Below the pieces are notes generated by a model. It worked only from the letters and a program-made list of their open reading frames with translations, had not been told where the DNA came from and did no database searches. Source: PKWO01 sp036561005 (lineage in GTDB: Bacteria; Pseudomonadota; Gammaproteobacteria; Burkholderiales; Burkholderiaceae_D). Taken from it: DNA of 14,913 nucleotides. The DNA is taken from positions 1 through 14,913 of the forward strand of contig DATBQE010000148.1 of assembly GCA_036561005.1 (NCBI GenBank), given 5' to 3'. A program made the position numbers and the translations under genes. Shown here in pieces: positions 1-7,584 of this stretch. The stretch's first letter is position 1; every line of letters starts with the position of its first letter.

Positions 1-1148
1 TCGAGCTGAAAAAATGTCTTTTCCATCGTGAACGTTTCATCGAATTTGCCGGCACATGCAACACCCAGCTCAACGGTTTCGGACCTGTGAGCCAGCATCC
101 ATTCGACCTTTTGTCGCAAGGACTCTCTATTGAAATCGTAAGTAAATAATTCCGCGTCTGGAAAGAGTTGGTTGAGCAATGGCTGCCGGTTACTCACGCA
201 GAGGGTTTGGGCGGCCGCTGCGCGCATCTGTCGGTCATGCATTCCGGTGACTGTGTTGGGCGACATGTCGAAAATGGCCAATGAATCGCGGATCAACGCA
301 TCGGACTTCTTGTAATTGGATTCCACAACCAATGTTCCGTTACGACCGGCGGTATTGAGATGCTCCCAATTGACGCCATGGACCTCTGCGGGATAATCCA
401 GCAGGACGTCCGCAATCAATTCACTCTTCAAGCGGCGCGCATAGTCGTCCAATTGCGCAACCATGAGCAGCAGCAATTTTTCTGCACCACCGGTCAAGCC
501 GACGCTGGCAAGGTAATCCAGGGCCATCTGAACGATATTGACGTGCGTGCAAGAGTCGAGGTCAGCGGCCATCGTGCCGGAGATCTGCATGAGGGCCTCA
601 TAGACGCGCGCTTGGAACGATTGCTTCCAGAATTCCCGCAGCTTTTGCGGATCATTACCGTTCTTCAGGAAAAATATCTTGCCTTTCTCTTTTGCCCTTA
701 AATCGACCTCGCCGGCTGCGACAGATCTCACGGGAATGATAGGCGCCACGCCTTCCAATGCGCCCCCCAAAGCAGGGAAGCGATTGCGGAATTTCAAATG
801 CTCTTCGTAAAAGTAGAGCGAAACTTCCCAATTCCCGTGATTGGCATGCAAATCGTAGAAATATGCCGGGCTATCGCCATACATGGTAATCAGTGGGATG
901 CCTAATGAGTCCCACAGCGGCAGGTCCGCGCTTGCGAATCCTTTGCCTACGCCGATCAAGGAATAGACGAACGAATATTCCCTCGCATTGAGGGTCGCCG
1001 ATAAGTTGGCGGCGAATTCTTCAGTTTCCGACGCCTCAAGCCAGTAAAACGATATGCCGATTTCCGCCAGGCTTTTTTCCATGGCGAGCCCAAAATGGGA
1101 CAGCGCACCTCCCGTCGAATCAGCACCAACAAAAAGTACGTTTTTCAT
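1..1148 (-). CDS. CgeB-like glycosyltransferase, C-terminus cut off by window edge
   Basis: The reading frame is open from an ATG at 1148 to the left edge: 382 whole codons with no stop, so the C-terminus lies outside the window. The N-terminus (MKNVLFVGADSTGG) is a Rossmann-type beta strand followed by a glycine-rich turn, as in GT-B glycosyltransferases. Around residues 80-92 it reads LGIPLITMYGDSPAYFY, the 'D-P/S-x-x-Y' type segment seen in CgeB/DUF3880-like proteins. Near residues 303-316 it has GMHDRQMRAAAAQT, matching the 'HDR-x-x-x-A-x-x-x-G/Q-T' nucleotide-sugar binding region of that group. From this I infer a glycosyltransferase; donor and acceptor cannot be told. No signal peptide is visible, so it is probably cytoplasmic. 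It lies 81 bp after hom on the same strand, with no obvious terminator between. Upstream of the ATG is only a weak GGA at about 10 nt. Family confidence is moderate; an uncharacterised relative is the alternative. Confidence 0.62.
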   Translation of the reverse strand, partial: MKNVLFVGADSTGGALSHFGLAMEKSLAEIGISFYWLEASETEEFAANLSATLNAREYSFVYSLIGVGKGFASADLPLWDSLGIPLITMYGDSPAYFYDLHANHGNWEVSLYFYEEHLKFRNRFPALGGALEGVAPIIPVRSVAAGEVDLRAKEKGKIFFLKNGNDPQKLREFWKQSFQARVYEALMQISGTMAADLDSCTHVNIVQMALDYLASVGLTGGAEKLLLLMVAQLDDYARRLKSELIADVLLDYPAEVHGVNWEHLNTAGRNGTLVVESNYKKSDALIRDSLAIFDMSPNTVTGMHDRQMRAAAAQTLCVSNRQPLLNQLFPDAELFTYDFNRESLRQKVEWMLAHRSETVELGVACAGKFDETFTMEKTFFQL

Positions 1149-1229
1149 ATCTCACATATCCAGATCATTGAGTTTGGTGCAACAGGCTTGTGAAAGCTAC
1201 GTGCAGCACCGGATGCGCCAGTATGTATT

Positions 1230-2540
1230 TTAGCTCAAGGCCTCCAGCCGAATTCTTGTGAGTTTCCCCACCACCGTTGATAATGCCTCAATGCCAGCGA
1301 TCGCCACATCGATATTCTTTTCTTGCGTCTGGTGCGTGAGCATGATGATATCGGTCTGTTTCTCGCCTTCGGCCGGTTCCTTTTGCAGCATCGCGTCGAT
1401 GGAAATGCCGGAATCGGCCAGGATGCGCGTGACATCGGCCAGCACGCCGGGGCGGTCGGCCACACGCATGCGCAGGTAGTAGCTGGTGGTGATTTCCGAC
1501 ATCGGCAAGATCGGGGTATCGGCCATTGCGTTGGGCTGGAAGGCCAGATGCGGAACGCGATGTCCGGGGTCGGCCGTTGCCAGACGTGTGATGTCTACCA
1601 GATCGGCGATAACAGCCGAAGCAGTTGGCTCGGAACCTGCACCTTTGCCGTAATAGAGCGTGGCGCCGACTGCGTCGCCCTGCACCAGCACGGCATTCAT
1701 TGCCCCTTCCACGTTGGCGATCAGGCGTTTGGTCGGAATGAGCGTCGGATGCACGCGTAGTTCGATCCCGACCGGCGTGCGCTTGGTGATGCCGAGCAGC
1801 TTGATGCGGTATCCCAATTGTTCCGCATAACGAATATCGATTGCCTCCAGCTTGGTAATGCCCTCCACGTGCGCTTTGGCGAACTGGACCGGAATGCCGA
1901 ATGCAATGGCCGACATGATGGTGGCCTTGTGTGCCGCATCGACGCCTTCGATGTCGAAAGTCGGATCGGCTTCGGCATACCCCAGGCGCTGCGCTTCCTT
2001 GAGGACGACGTCAAAGTCCAGCCCCTTGTCGCGCATTTCGGAGAGGATGAAATTGGTGGTGCCGTTGATGATGCCGGCGATCCATTCGATGCGGTTGGCG
2101 GTCAAGCCTTCGCGCAGCGCCTTGATGATGGGGATACCGCCGGCAACCGCCGCTTCAAACGCAATGATCACGCCTTTGTCTTGCGCCGCCTGGAATAATT
2201 CGTTGCCGTGGGTGGCGAGCAAGGCCTTGTTTGCCGTCACCACGTGCTTGCCGTTGGCAATGGCCTTCAATACCAGTTCCTTGGCGATGCCATAGCCGCC
2301 GATCAATTCGATCACGATGTCGATGTCGGGATGGTTGACAACCAGATTGGCGTCGTTGACCACTTCGCAATTGCCGCCGGTAATTTCACGCGCCCGTTCC
2401 ACATTGAGGTCGGCGACCATCGCAATCTGAATGCCCCGTCCTGCGCGCCGCATGATTTCTTCCTGATTGCGATTCAGGACGTTGAATGTGCCGGCGCCAA
2501 CGGTGCCAATGCCTAGCAGGCCTACTTTGATCGGTTTCAT
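1230..2540 (-). CDS. hom: homoserine dehydrogenase
   Basis: NAD(P)H-dependent reduction of aspartate semialdehyde to homoserine, the branch point to threonine and methionine; cytoplasmic. The 436-residue product has the usual length of the monofunctional enzyme. Residues 5-16 form the nucleotide-binding strand and glycine loop (VGLLGIGTVGAG). VTANKALLA (101-109) carries the conserved lysine. Residues 191-205 (ADP...EGVDAAHK) form the homoserine-binding segment with Asp201 and Lys205, and GKGAGSEPTASA (298-309) is a family signature. An ACT regulatory domain fills about 354-430 (RMRVADRPGVLADVTRIL), consistent with feedback control by threonine. I chose the ATG at 2540 over a GTG at 2588 because the family N-terminus starts at MKPIKVGLLG and the 16 extra residues look non-native. 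The gene is downstream of the aminotransferase but separated from it by a terminator-like hairpin, so it may have its own promoter in 2541-2610. Threonine synthase, a common neighbour, does not follow. Confidence 0.96.
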   Translation of the reverse strand: MKPIKVGLLGIGTVGAGTFNVLNRNQEEIMRRAGRGIQIAMVADLNVERAREITGGNCEVVNDANLVVNHPDIDIVIELIGGYGIAKELVLKAIANGKHVVTANKALLATHGNELFQAAQDKGVIIAFEAAVAGGIPIIKALREGLTANRIEWIAGIINGTTNFILSEMRDKGLDFDVVLKEAQRLGYAEADPTFDIEGVDAAHKATIMSAIAFGIPVQFAKAHVEGITKLEAIDIRYAEQLGYRIKLLGITKRTPVGIELRVHPTLIPTKRLIANVEGAMNAVLVQGDAVGATLYYGKGAGSEPTASAVIADLVDITRLATADPGHRVPHLAFQPNAMADTPILPMSEITTSYYLRMRVADRPGVLADVTRILADSGISIDAMLQKEPAEGEKQTDIIMLTHQTQEKNIDVAIAGIEALSTVVGKLTRIRLEALS

Positions 2541-2610
2541 AAGTTCGATGGTGGTGGTGACAAGAAAGCGGGCGAATTTGACCCGCAAAGATTGTAAAGC
2601 CTATATTTGC

Positions 2611-2638
2611 AAAAAACAGCGCGCGCGGCTGTTTTTTT
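2611..2638 (-). terminator. intrinsic terminator after the aminotransferase gene
   Basis: A perfect 10-bp inverted repeat (AAAAAACAGC / GCTGTTTTTT) surrounds a 7-base GC-only loop. Read on the minus strand it lies 14 bases after the aminotransferase stop and ends in a T run. The stem is symmetric, so it would also work on the plus strand, but no plus-strand gene reads into it. Only the CAGC/GCTG core is GC-rich, so termination may be partial. Confidence 0.7.
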
Positions 2639-2651
2639 ACACCGATACGGT

Positions 2652-3881
2652 TTATCCCGTATGGTGGCGTCTGCGATATCCGTCGAGAAAGCGCGCAATT
2701 CGTCCGAAAGCATCACCCAGATCGTCCGTATTGGGCAGAAAAACGACTCTGAAGTGGTCTGGTGTCGGGCAATTGAACCCGGTGCCCTGCACGATCAATA
2801 CACGCTCTTCGGCCAGCAATTCGTATGCGAATTCCTGATCGTCCGCGATCGGATACATCTTCGGATCGAGGCGCGGAAACATGTACAGTGCAGACTTTGG
2901 CTTGACACAGGTCACGCCGGGAATGTCGGTCAACAGCCGGTGTGCCAGATCGCGCTGGCGGGTCAAACGTCCGCCTGGCCCAACCAGGTCATTGATGCTC
3001 TGGTAGCCGCCCAATGCCGTCTGGATCGCATACTGCCCCGGCGCATTGGCGCACAACCGCATCGAAGTCAGCATGTTCAAGCCCTCGATATAGTCCTTGG
3101 CGTGCCGTTTTTCTCCCGAGACTACCATCCAGCCGGCGCGATAACCGCAGGAACGGTAATTCTTTGACAAACCATTGAAGGTGATGAACAGGACGTCGTC
3201 CGCCAACGATGCGAGCGAGGTATGGGTTTCGCCGTCATACAAGACTTTGTCGTAAATTTCGTCGGCAAACACGATCAACTGGTTCTGGCGAGCGACTTCC
3301 ACAATTTGCTTGAGCACCTCGACCGAATACAGCGCGCCCGTCGGATTATTGGGATTGATGACCACAATCGCACGCGTGTTCGAATTGATCTTGCCCTTGA
3401 TGTCGTCTATATCGGGCATCCAGCCGGCCTGCTCGTCGCATACGTAGTGCACCGGCTTGCCGCCGGAAAGACTCACGCCGGCCGTCCAGAGCGGGTAGTC
3501 GGGCGCCGGAACCAGTACTTCGTCGCCGGTATTCAACAGCGCATTCATGCTCATGACGATCAGTTCGGAGGCGCCATTGCCGAGGTAGATATCATCGATG
3601 GTCACGCCCGCCACATTCTTTTGCTGGCTGTAGTGCATGATGGCCTTGCGCGGCGCGAACAGACCCTTCGAGTCAGTGCAGGACGAGGCGGCTTGCATAT
3701 TGCGGATCATGTCCTGCACAATTTCATCGGGTGCATCGAAACCGAATACGCCAAGATTACCGATGTTTAACTTGATGATCTTGTGGCCTTCATCCTCCAT
3801 CTGCTTGGCCTTTTCCAGGACCGGACCGCGGATGTCATAGCAAACATCGGCGAGCTTTTTTGACTTTTGAATCGGTTGCAC
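2652..3881 (-). CDS. alaA: alanine aminotransferase, AlaA/YfbQ type (PLP-dependent)
   Basis: A fold-type I PLP aminotransferase of 409 residues, close in length and sequence to E. coli AlaA (405), which moves the amino group from glutamate to pyruvate to make alanine. Visible landmarks are CYDIRGPVL (14-22), FGFDAPDEI (46-54), GNGASELI (101-108), the INPNNPTGA stretch (175-183), ADEIYDK (206-212) with the cofactor aspartate, and the PLP lysine Lys240 in FNGLSKNYR, the same number as in E. coli. LTSMRLCAN and IQTALGGYQS further on are also AlaA hallmarks. The start is GTG at 3881: an AAGGA lies 8 bases upstream and the product aligns to AlaA from its first residues. Divergent from the Mth938-like/arnT pair, followed by a terminator hairpin and then hom. 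Many betaproteobacterial annotations call this gene alaC; the sequence resembles AlaA more. Confidence 0.92.
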   Translation of the reverse strand: MQPIQKSKKLADVCYDIRGPVLEKAKQMEDEGHKIIKLNIGNLGVFGFDAPDEIVQDMIRNMQAASSCTDSKGLFAPRKAIMHYSQQKNVAGVTIDDIYLGNGASELIVMSMNALLNTGDEVLVPAPDYPLWTAGVSLSGGKPVHYVCDEQAGWMPDIDDIKGKINSNTRAIVVINPNNPTGALYSVEVLKQIVEVARQNQLIVFADEIYDKVLYDGETHTSLASLADDVLFITFNGLSKNYRSCGYRAGWMVVSGEKRHAKDYIEGLNMLTSMRLCANAPGQYAIQTALGGYQSINDLVGPGGRLTRQRDLAHRLLTDIPGVTCVKPKSALYMFPRLDPKMYPIADDQEFAYELLAEERVLIVQGTGFNCPTPDHFRVVFLPNTDDLGDAFGRIARFLDGYRRRHHTG

Positions 3882-3889
3882 AGCGAATT

Positions 3890-3894
3890 TCCTT
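3890..3894 (-). promoter_or_regulatory. ribosome binding site fixing the GTG start of alaA
   Basis: On the minus strand AAGGA sits 8 bases before the GTG at 3881. No ATG in the frame nearby gives an AlaA-like N-terminus, so this site decides the start. Confidence 0.7.
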
Positions 3895-4027
3895 GATAAT
3901 GTTGCATTGCGAAAAACCCATTTTGCCGAAAATGTCCAGTTTTATCAATGTATAAAGGCAAATAGCGCTTACATAGGCGATGCGCTCCACTGTCTCATAG
4001 CGAAAACGCTACAATGCTGGATCTTTT

Positions 4028-4038
4028 GTTAGGCTAAC
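4028..4038. promoter_or_regulatory. perfect dyad GTTAGGCTAAC, possible operator
   Basis: Two perfect 5-bp half-sites around a single central base lie 13 bases after the TACAAT candidate and 26 bases before the ATG at 4065. The position would suit a repressor site or a leader hairpin for the Mth938-arnT transcript. No known operator was recognised. Confidence 0.25.
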
Positions 4039-4064
4039 CTTGCAGTTTTTCACTGCGATCAAAA

Positions 4065-4457
4065 ATGAAGCTGCACTCAACTTCCACCCAGCAGTACCAG
4101 ACCGTCACGGGCTATACGGAGCACGGCGTCGAAATCAACGCCACGACCTATGAGCACAGCCTGCTTGTGCTGCCGGAAAGCCCGCCTGTGGCTTGGCCGC
4201 CCGCAACTTTCGAAGCGCTGACGGCAGAACACTTTGCCCTGATCGATGCCTGCAAGCCCGACGTGGTGATTCTCGGCACCGGCAGGAAACAGCGTTTTGT
4301 TCATCCAAAACTGTGCGCTGTGCTGACCTCGCGCCGTATCGGTATCGAATGCATGGACAACCAGGCCGCCTGCCGCACCTATAACATCTTGATGGCCGAG
4401 GGACGCAAGGTTGCGCTCGCCCTGATCATCGAACCACAACCCGTTGAAAACGCCTGA
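4065..4457 (+). CDS. Mth938-like (DUF498/Xcc1710) domain protein
   Basis: A 130-residue soluble protein that is almost wholly one Mth938-like domain. Typical features are the central PDVVILGTGRKQRF stretch (about 85-98), the HPKL segment and the IGIECMDNQAACRTYNIL region (about 112-129 before the tail), which in this family reads 'G-[IV]-[EG]-x-M-x-T-x-x-A-C-R-T-[FY]-N-[IV]-L'. The biochemical role of these small proteins in bacteria is not established; relatives of the family in other organisms are linked to respiratory complex assembly, and I do not transfer that here. No strong Shine-Dalgarno is seen before the ATG; a small hairpin occupies that place. Its TGA shares one base with the arnT start (TGATG), so the two are very likely co-transcribed and translationally coupled. 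Cytoplasmic, as no signal or membrane segment is visible. Confidence 0.85.
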   Translation: MKLHSTSTQQYQTVTGYTEHGVEINATTYEHSLLVLPESPPVAWPPATFEALTAEHFALIDACKPDVVILGTGRKQRFVHPKLCAVLTSRRIGIECMDNQAACRTYNILMAEGRKVALALIIEPQPVENA

Positions 4458-6118
4458 TGCGCGATCTCTATAAATCCAAGCCCTTCCTCTGGACACTGCT
4501 GGTCCTGTTTCTGCTTGTATGGTTTTATGCGCTTGGCGCGCGCACGCTGGTGCCGAGCGACGAGGGCCGCTATGCTGAAATGGCCCGCGAGATGGTGTCA
4601 ACCGGCGACTGGATTACGCCGCGCCTCGACGGCCTCAAATATTTCGAAAAGCCGCCGCTGCAGACATGGATGAATGCGCTCACCTTCGAGTTGTTCGGCC
4701 TCGGCGAATGGCAGGCACGGCTCTGGTCCGGCCTGTGCGGCTTGCTCGGCATCGCACTCGTCACCTACACCGGCCGGCGCGTATTCAATCCCTGGGTCGG
4801 CACTACGGCGGGATTGGTCCTGGCTTCGAGCTTCTGGTGGGCCGGCTTGAGTCATGTCAACGTGCTCGACATGGGGCTGTCCGGGATGATGGCATTGTCG
4901 TTGTGTGGCGTGCTGCTTGCGCAACGGGATGATGCAAGCGAGAGCGAAAGGCGCAACTGGATGCTGGCCAGTTGGGCCGGCATGGCACTGGCGTTTCTGT
5001 CCAAGGGGCCGATCGGCATCGTGCTGCCGGGCGCCGTACTGGTGCTCTACACACTCATCACGCGTCAATGGAAGATTTGGACGCGCCTGCATCTGGTAAC
5101 CGGCTTGCTGCTGTTTGCCGTCGTTGCTGCGCCCTGGTTTGTCCTGGTGTGGCTGAAGAATCCCGAGCATCCTCATTTCTTCTTTATCCACGAGAATTTC
5201 GAGCGATTTACCAGCAAGGTGCATCATCGGGATGGCCCGATTTACTACTTCATCCCGATCCTGATGGTCGGTATCGTGCCGTGGTTAGGCGTGCTGTTGC
5301 AAAGCCTCTGGGCAGGCAGGCGTGATGTTGCGGACGGCTTTCGCCCCAAGACGATGTTGATGATCTGGGCGTTGTTCATTTTCTTCTTTTTCAGCATCTC
5401 CAGCTCCAAGCTGCCGCATTACATCCTGCCGATTTTTCCGGCGCTGGCGCTGCTCGTTGCGGGATATCTTGAAACTGCCAAGGCGCGCGCGTGGGGCATT
5501 ACGGCTGGCCTGCTGGCGCTGATCGCCGTATTGGGAGTCGTGGTCGCGGCATGGCTACCCCGCATGGCGCATGAGGCGGCGGACGTGGCGATTTACCACG
5601 CCGTGCAGCCTTGGATCGTGACCGCGTGCAGCGTCATGCTGGCCGGCGCGTTGTTTGTATTCTGGTGGATCGCGAAAATGCGCAGCGACCTCCCGACCAT
5701 CGCCACGCTGGCCCTCGCCATCGGCGGTTTCCTTGGCGGCCAAATACTGATCCTCGGCTACGAACCAGTAGGCCAGGATCGCGCCGGCGTATTGCTCGTC
5801 CCTGCCATCAAGGCCGAATTGACTCCCGAGACGACGCTCTACACTGTGCGCACCTACGAACAGTCCATGCCGTTCTATCTGCGCCGCACCATGATCAATG
5901 TTGGTGAAACGAACGACGAACTCGATTTCGGGTTGAACCAGGAGCCGCAGTTAGGCGTCAAGACCGTCGATGAATTCGTCGCACGCTGGAAAAACGGACA
6001 GCGCGCCATGGCCATCATGCTGCCCAAACAATACGACGAGTTACAGGCACAAGGCGTGTCCATGCGCGTTGTGGCACGGGACGGGCGACGCGTTGTGGTT
6101 GCAAACGACGGCAAGTAG
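4457..6118 (+). CDS. arnT: undecaprenyl phosphate-L-Ara4N:lipid A transferase (ArnT, GT83)
   Basis: An inner-membrane GT-C glycosyltransferase that moves 4-amino-4-deoxy-L-arabinose from its undecaprenyl carrier to lipid A phosphates at the periplasmic face. The 553 residues match the usual ~550. The first membrane helix (about 11-28) leads into the first periplasmic loop with SDEGRYAEMAREM (34-46) and YFEKPPLQTW (62-71). Asp35, Glu64, Lys65 and Asp138 keep the spacing I recall for Asp55, Glu84, Lys85 and Asp158 of the Cupriavidus metallidurans enzyme. About a dozen hydrophobic helices are followed by a soluble C-terminal region (about 450-553). The start overlaps the Mth938-like stop by one base. 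The gene is set apart from arnB-arnD by four minus-strand genes. A close PMT-family relative acting on another acceptor is possible, but the nearby arn genes make ArnT the best call. Confidence 0.9.
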   Translation: MRDLYKSKPFLWTLLVLFLLVWFYALGARTLVPSDEGRYAEMAREMVSTGDWITPRLDGLKYFEKPPLQTWMNALTFELFGLGEWQARLWSGLCGLLGIALVTYTGRRVFNPWVGTTAGLVLASSFWWAGLSHVNVLDMGLSGMMALSLCGVLLAQRDDASESERRNWMLASWAGMALAFLSKGPIGIVLPGAVLVLYTLITRQWKIWTRLHLVTGLLLFAVVAAPWFVLVWLKNPEHPHFFFIHENFERFTSKVHHRDGPIYYFIPILMVGIVPWLGVLLQSLWAGRRDVADGFRPKTMLMIWALFIFFFFSISSSKLPHYILPIFPALALLVAGYLETAKARAWGITAGLLALIAVLGVVVAAWLPRMAHEAADVAIYHAVQPWIVTACSVMLAGALFVFWWIAKMRSDLPTIATLALAIGGFLGGQILILGYEPVGQDRAGVLLVPAIKAELTPETTLYTVRTYEQSMPFYLRRTMINVGETNDELDFGLNQEPQLGVKTVDEFVARWKNGQRAMAIMLPKQYDELQAQGVSMRVVARDGRRVVVANDGK

Positions 6119-6126
6119 AACGACGA

Positions 6127-7530
6127 TCAGGGAACCAGCACCGACATGCCGGCGGTAATATTATCGTTGGGATAACCGCCTTGGTCGACATATACTCCGT
6201 CGTCGACAAAACTCCCTTCGTCCACAAAGCCGCCTTGGTCGGCATAGCTGCCGTCGTCCTGGTAATAGCCGTCGTCCACATAGGCCGTGCAGTTGCCATC
6301 CGAATCGGTGGCATTGCATTCCATGTCCGATACCCAGACCCAGTTTGATACCCACACGACGTTGGGCACCCATATCAGGTTTGGTTGCCAGACCAGATTG
6401 GGCACCCATATCTCGTCGGAAGACCATACTGACGATGTCAGACTCGATATCGGCAAGCGCGAAGTACCGGCTGTGCACACATAATTGGTCGTGCACAGAG
6501 CGCCGTTAAAAAAACCTATCTGCCCTGCACCCGGTGTGCCGGCGTAATACAGCGTCAAGGTAGTTTGCCCGTTGGTGAAGCGCACGCCTGTGTATCCATT
6601 GGCGGCCGCCACGCTTGCCGAATTACCGCTGCTTGCGCTGCTTAAATTTCCCAAGGGCGTGGCAATGGAAAAAGCAGTGATGTGCAAGCTGGTCCAGTCG
6701 TAGGTAAAACTGCCGATAACGCTGCCATCCGTACTACCGGTCGCGCTCATGTTTTCCAATTGATAGGTCACATTATTGGCGGAAGGTGTGCTCATGGCAG
6801 CGACATAGGCTTGAACTGAATTGTCGTAGCTTGCGACATCGGTAGCGGCAGTCACCGCGGCAAGCACGGCGTGGCCATTTCCGGCCGCTGCACTACCGCT
6901 ATAGGCGTTGGTCTTGTTCTGCTGCGCGACCTGATCGGTAAAATAGGCTGCCACGCTCAGGCGATTGCCTATCAGGTGAGCATCGGCCAAACCTTGTGTC
7001 GTCTGATTTACAAGCGCCGCCGTCATGATCGCCAGCGCCGCGTCTCCCCTGCTCAAGCGGCCGCCGGCAATGGCGTCGCCCCAGAAAATCAACCCGGCCG
7101 GCTGCGGCGGGCGGTTCACGACATTTTGAAAGACTGCCTTGACGAATGCCTCGGTGTTGGCCGTGCTGTTTGTTGCGCCAAAGTCGCCATATAGCCTGGC
7201 CGATTCCGGGCTATTGCCGAATCCCGCAATCAAGGCCTCGATGGCAGGATTCGCCGCTGCCGCATTGCGCAACTGCCGAATATCGGTCGGGGCATTCAGG
7301 TTCAACAAGGCCCGCTCGAAATTCTCCAATCCGCCAGGATCTGCGGGGCGGCCGAAATAAGAGACGTATAGTCCCTGCACTACCGATTGGTAATCCGATG
7401 CCACTGCCTTTTGCGAATGCACCAGTTGCTTCTGCTGTCCGCTTTGCTGCGAAGAATTGCCCGCCGTACCACTGCCGCCGCAGGCGCTGAGCAAGGCGAG
7501 AACAAAAAGAGAGATGACATAATTTCGCAT
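6127..7530 (-). CDS. DUF4214-type lipoprotein with two C-terminal hexapeptide arrays
   Basis: 467 residues from the ATG at 7530. The N-terminus is a lipoprotein signal (MRNYVISLFVLALLSAC, lipobox ending at Cys17), so it is probably lipidated and exported. Residues about 45-240 carry DUF4214-like repeats (LYVSYFGRPADPGGLENF near 54-71; VNRPPQPAGLIFWGDAI near 138-154). DUF4214 is common in secreted and surface proteins, with no firm molecular role. A Ser/Thr/Gly-rich region follows (about 250-365) with GSFTYDW near 273-279, probably a beta-rich module. Residues 374-402 are five Trp-centred hexapeptides, 403-416 contain a Cys pair flanking TDSDGN, and 417-452 are six Asp/Gly hexapeptides. A GTG at 7545 would add five residues; I prefer the ATG because it gives a standard signal peptide. 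The gene converges with arnT, 8 bp away, and lies 54 bp after the small exported protein gene. Function unknown; a surface or cell-envelope role is inference. Confidence 0.85.
   Translation of the reverse strand: MRNYVISLFVLALLSACGGSGTAGNSSQQSGQQKQLVHSQKAVASDYQSVVQGLYVSYFGRPADPGGLENFERALLNLNAPTDIRQLRNAAAANPAIEALIAGFGNSPESARLYGDFGATNSTANTEAFVKAVFQNVVNRPPQPAGLIFWGDAIAGGRLSRGDAALAIMTAALVNQTTQGLADAHLIGNRLSVAAYFTDQVAQQNKTNAYSGSAAAGNGHAVLAAVTAATDVASYDNSVQAYVAAMSTPSANNVTYQLENMSATGSTDGSVIGSFTYDWTSLHITAFSIATPLGNLSSASSGNSASVAAANGYTGVRFTNGQTTLTLYYAGTPGAGQIGFFNGALCTTNYVCTAGTSRLPISSLTSSVWSSDEIWVPNLVWQPNLIWVPNVVWVSNWVWVSDMECNATDSDGNCTAYVDDGYYQDDGSYADQGGFVDEGSFVDDGVYVDQGGYPNDNITAGMSVLVP
6175..6282 (-). repeat. 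six tandem 18-bp units coding Asp/Gly-rich hexapeptides
   Basis: Six in-frame 18-bp units encode residues 417-452 of the lipoprotein. The unit is [YF]-x-D-[DEQ]-G-x, for example YVDDGY, FVDEGS and YVDQGG. DNA copies are recognisable but diverged. It could form a short acidic strand-turn repeat or bind divalent cations; that is inference. Confidence 0.85.
6325..6411 (-). repeat. five tandem 18-bp units coding Trp-centred hexapeptides
   Basis: Residues 374-402 of the lipoprotein are built from five units of the pattern [IV]-W-[VQ]-[PS]-[ND]-x (IWVPNL, VWQPNL, IWVPNV, VWVSNW, then a five-residue VWVSD). The 18-bp period equals that of the Asp/Gly array 42 bp away, although the encoded peptides are unrelated in composition. 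Confidence 0.85.
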
Positions 7531-7584
7531 TGTCGCCCCAATCACGGTCGATGATCTGATGTCGGTTACGGTATTGCGCTCCTG

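Larger units (their letters stand above)
3882..4064. promoter_or_regulatory. divergent control region between alaA and the Mth938-arnT pair
   Basis: This 183-bp stretch separates two divergent genes and must hold both promoters. For the plus strand, TACAAT at 4010-4015 is a good -10 candidate, without a convincing -35. For the minus strand, TATACA (complement of 3949-3954) is a possible -10, again without a clear -35. Three short dyads follow on the plus side: TAGCG-AAAA-CGCTA (3998-4011), GTTAG-G-CTAAC (4028-4038) and GCAGT-TTTTC-ACTGC (4042-4056). The promoter calls are inference; the dyads are seen directly. Confidence 0.45.

Noticed and set aside
360..701. 113-codon plus-strand frame
   Set aside because: Antisense to the 382-codon glycosyltransferase frame, which has family motifs and no stop.
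1149..1229. Terminator after hom
   Set aside because: GGTGC and GCACC could pair over a loop of about 25 bases, but the stem is only 5 bp and no T tract follows.
4598..5227. 209-codon minus-strand frame within arnT
   Set aside because: Antisense to a membrane enzyme gene with all key motifs; composition typical of a shadow frame.
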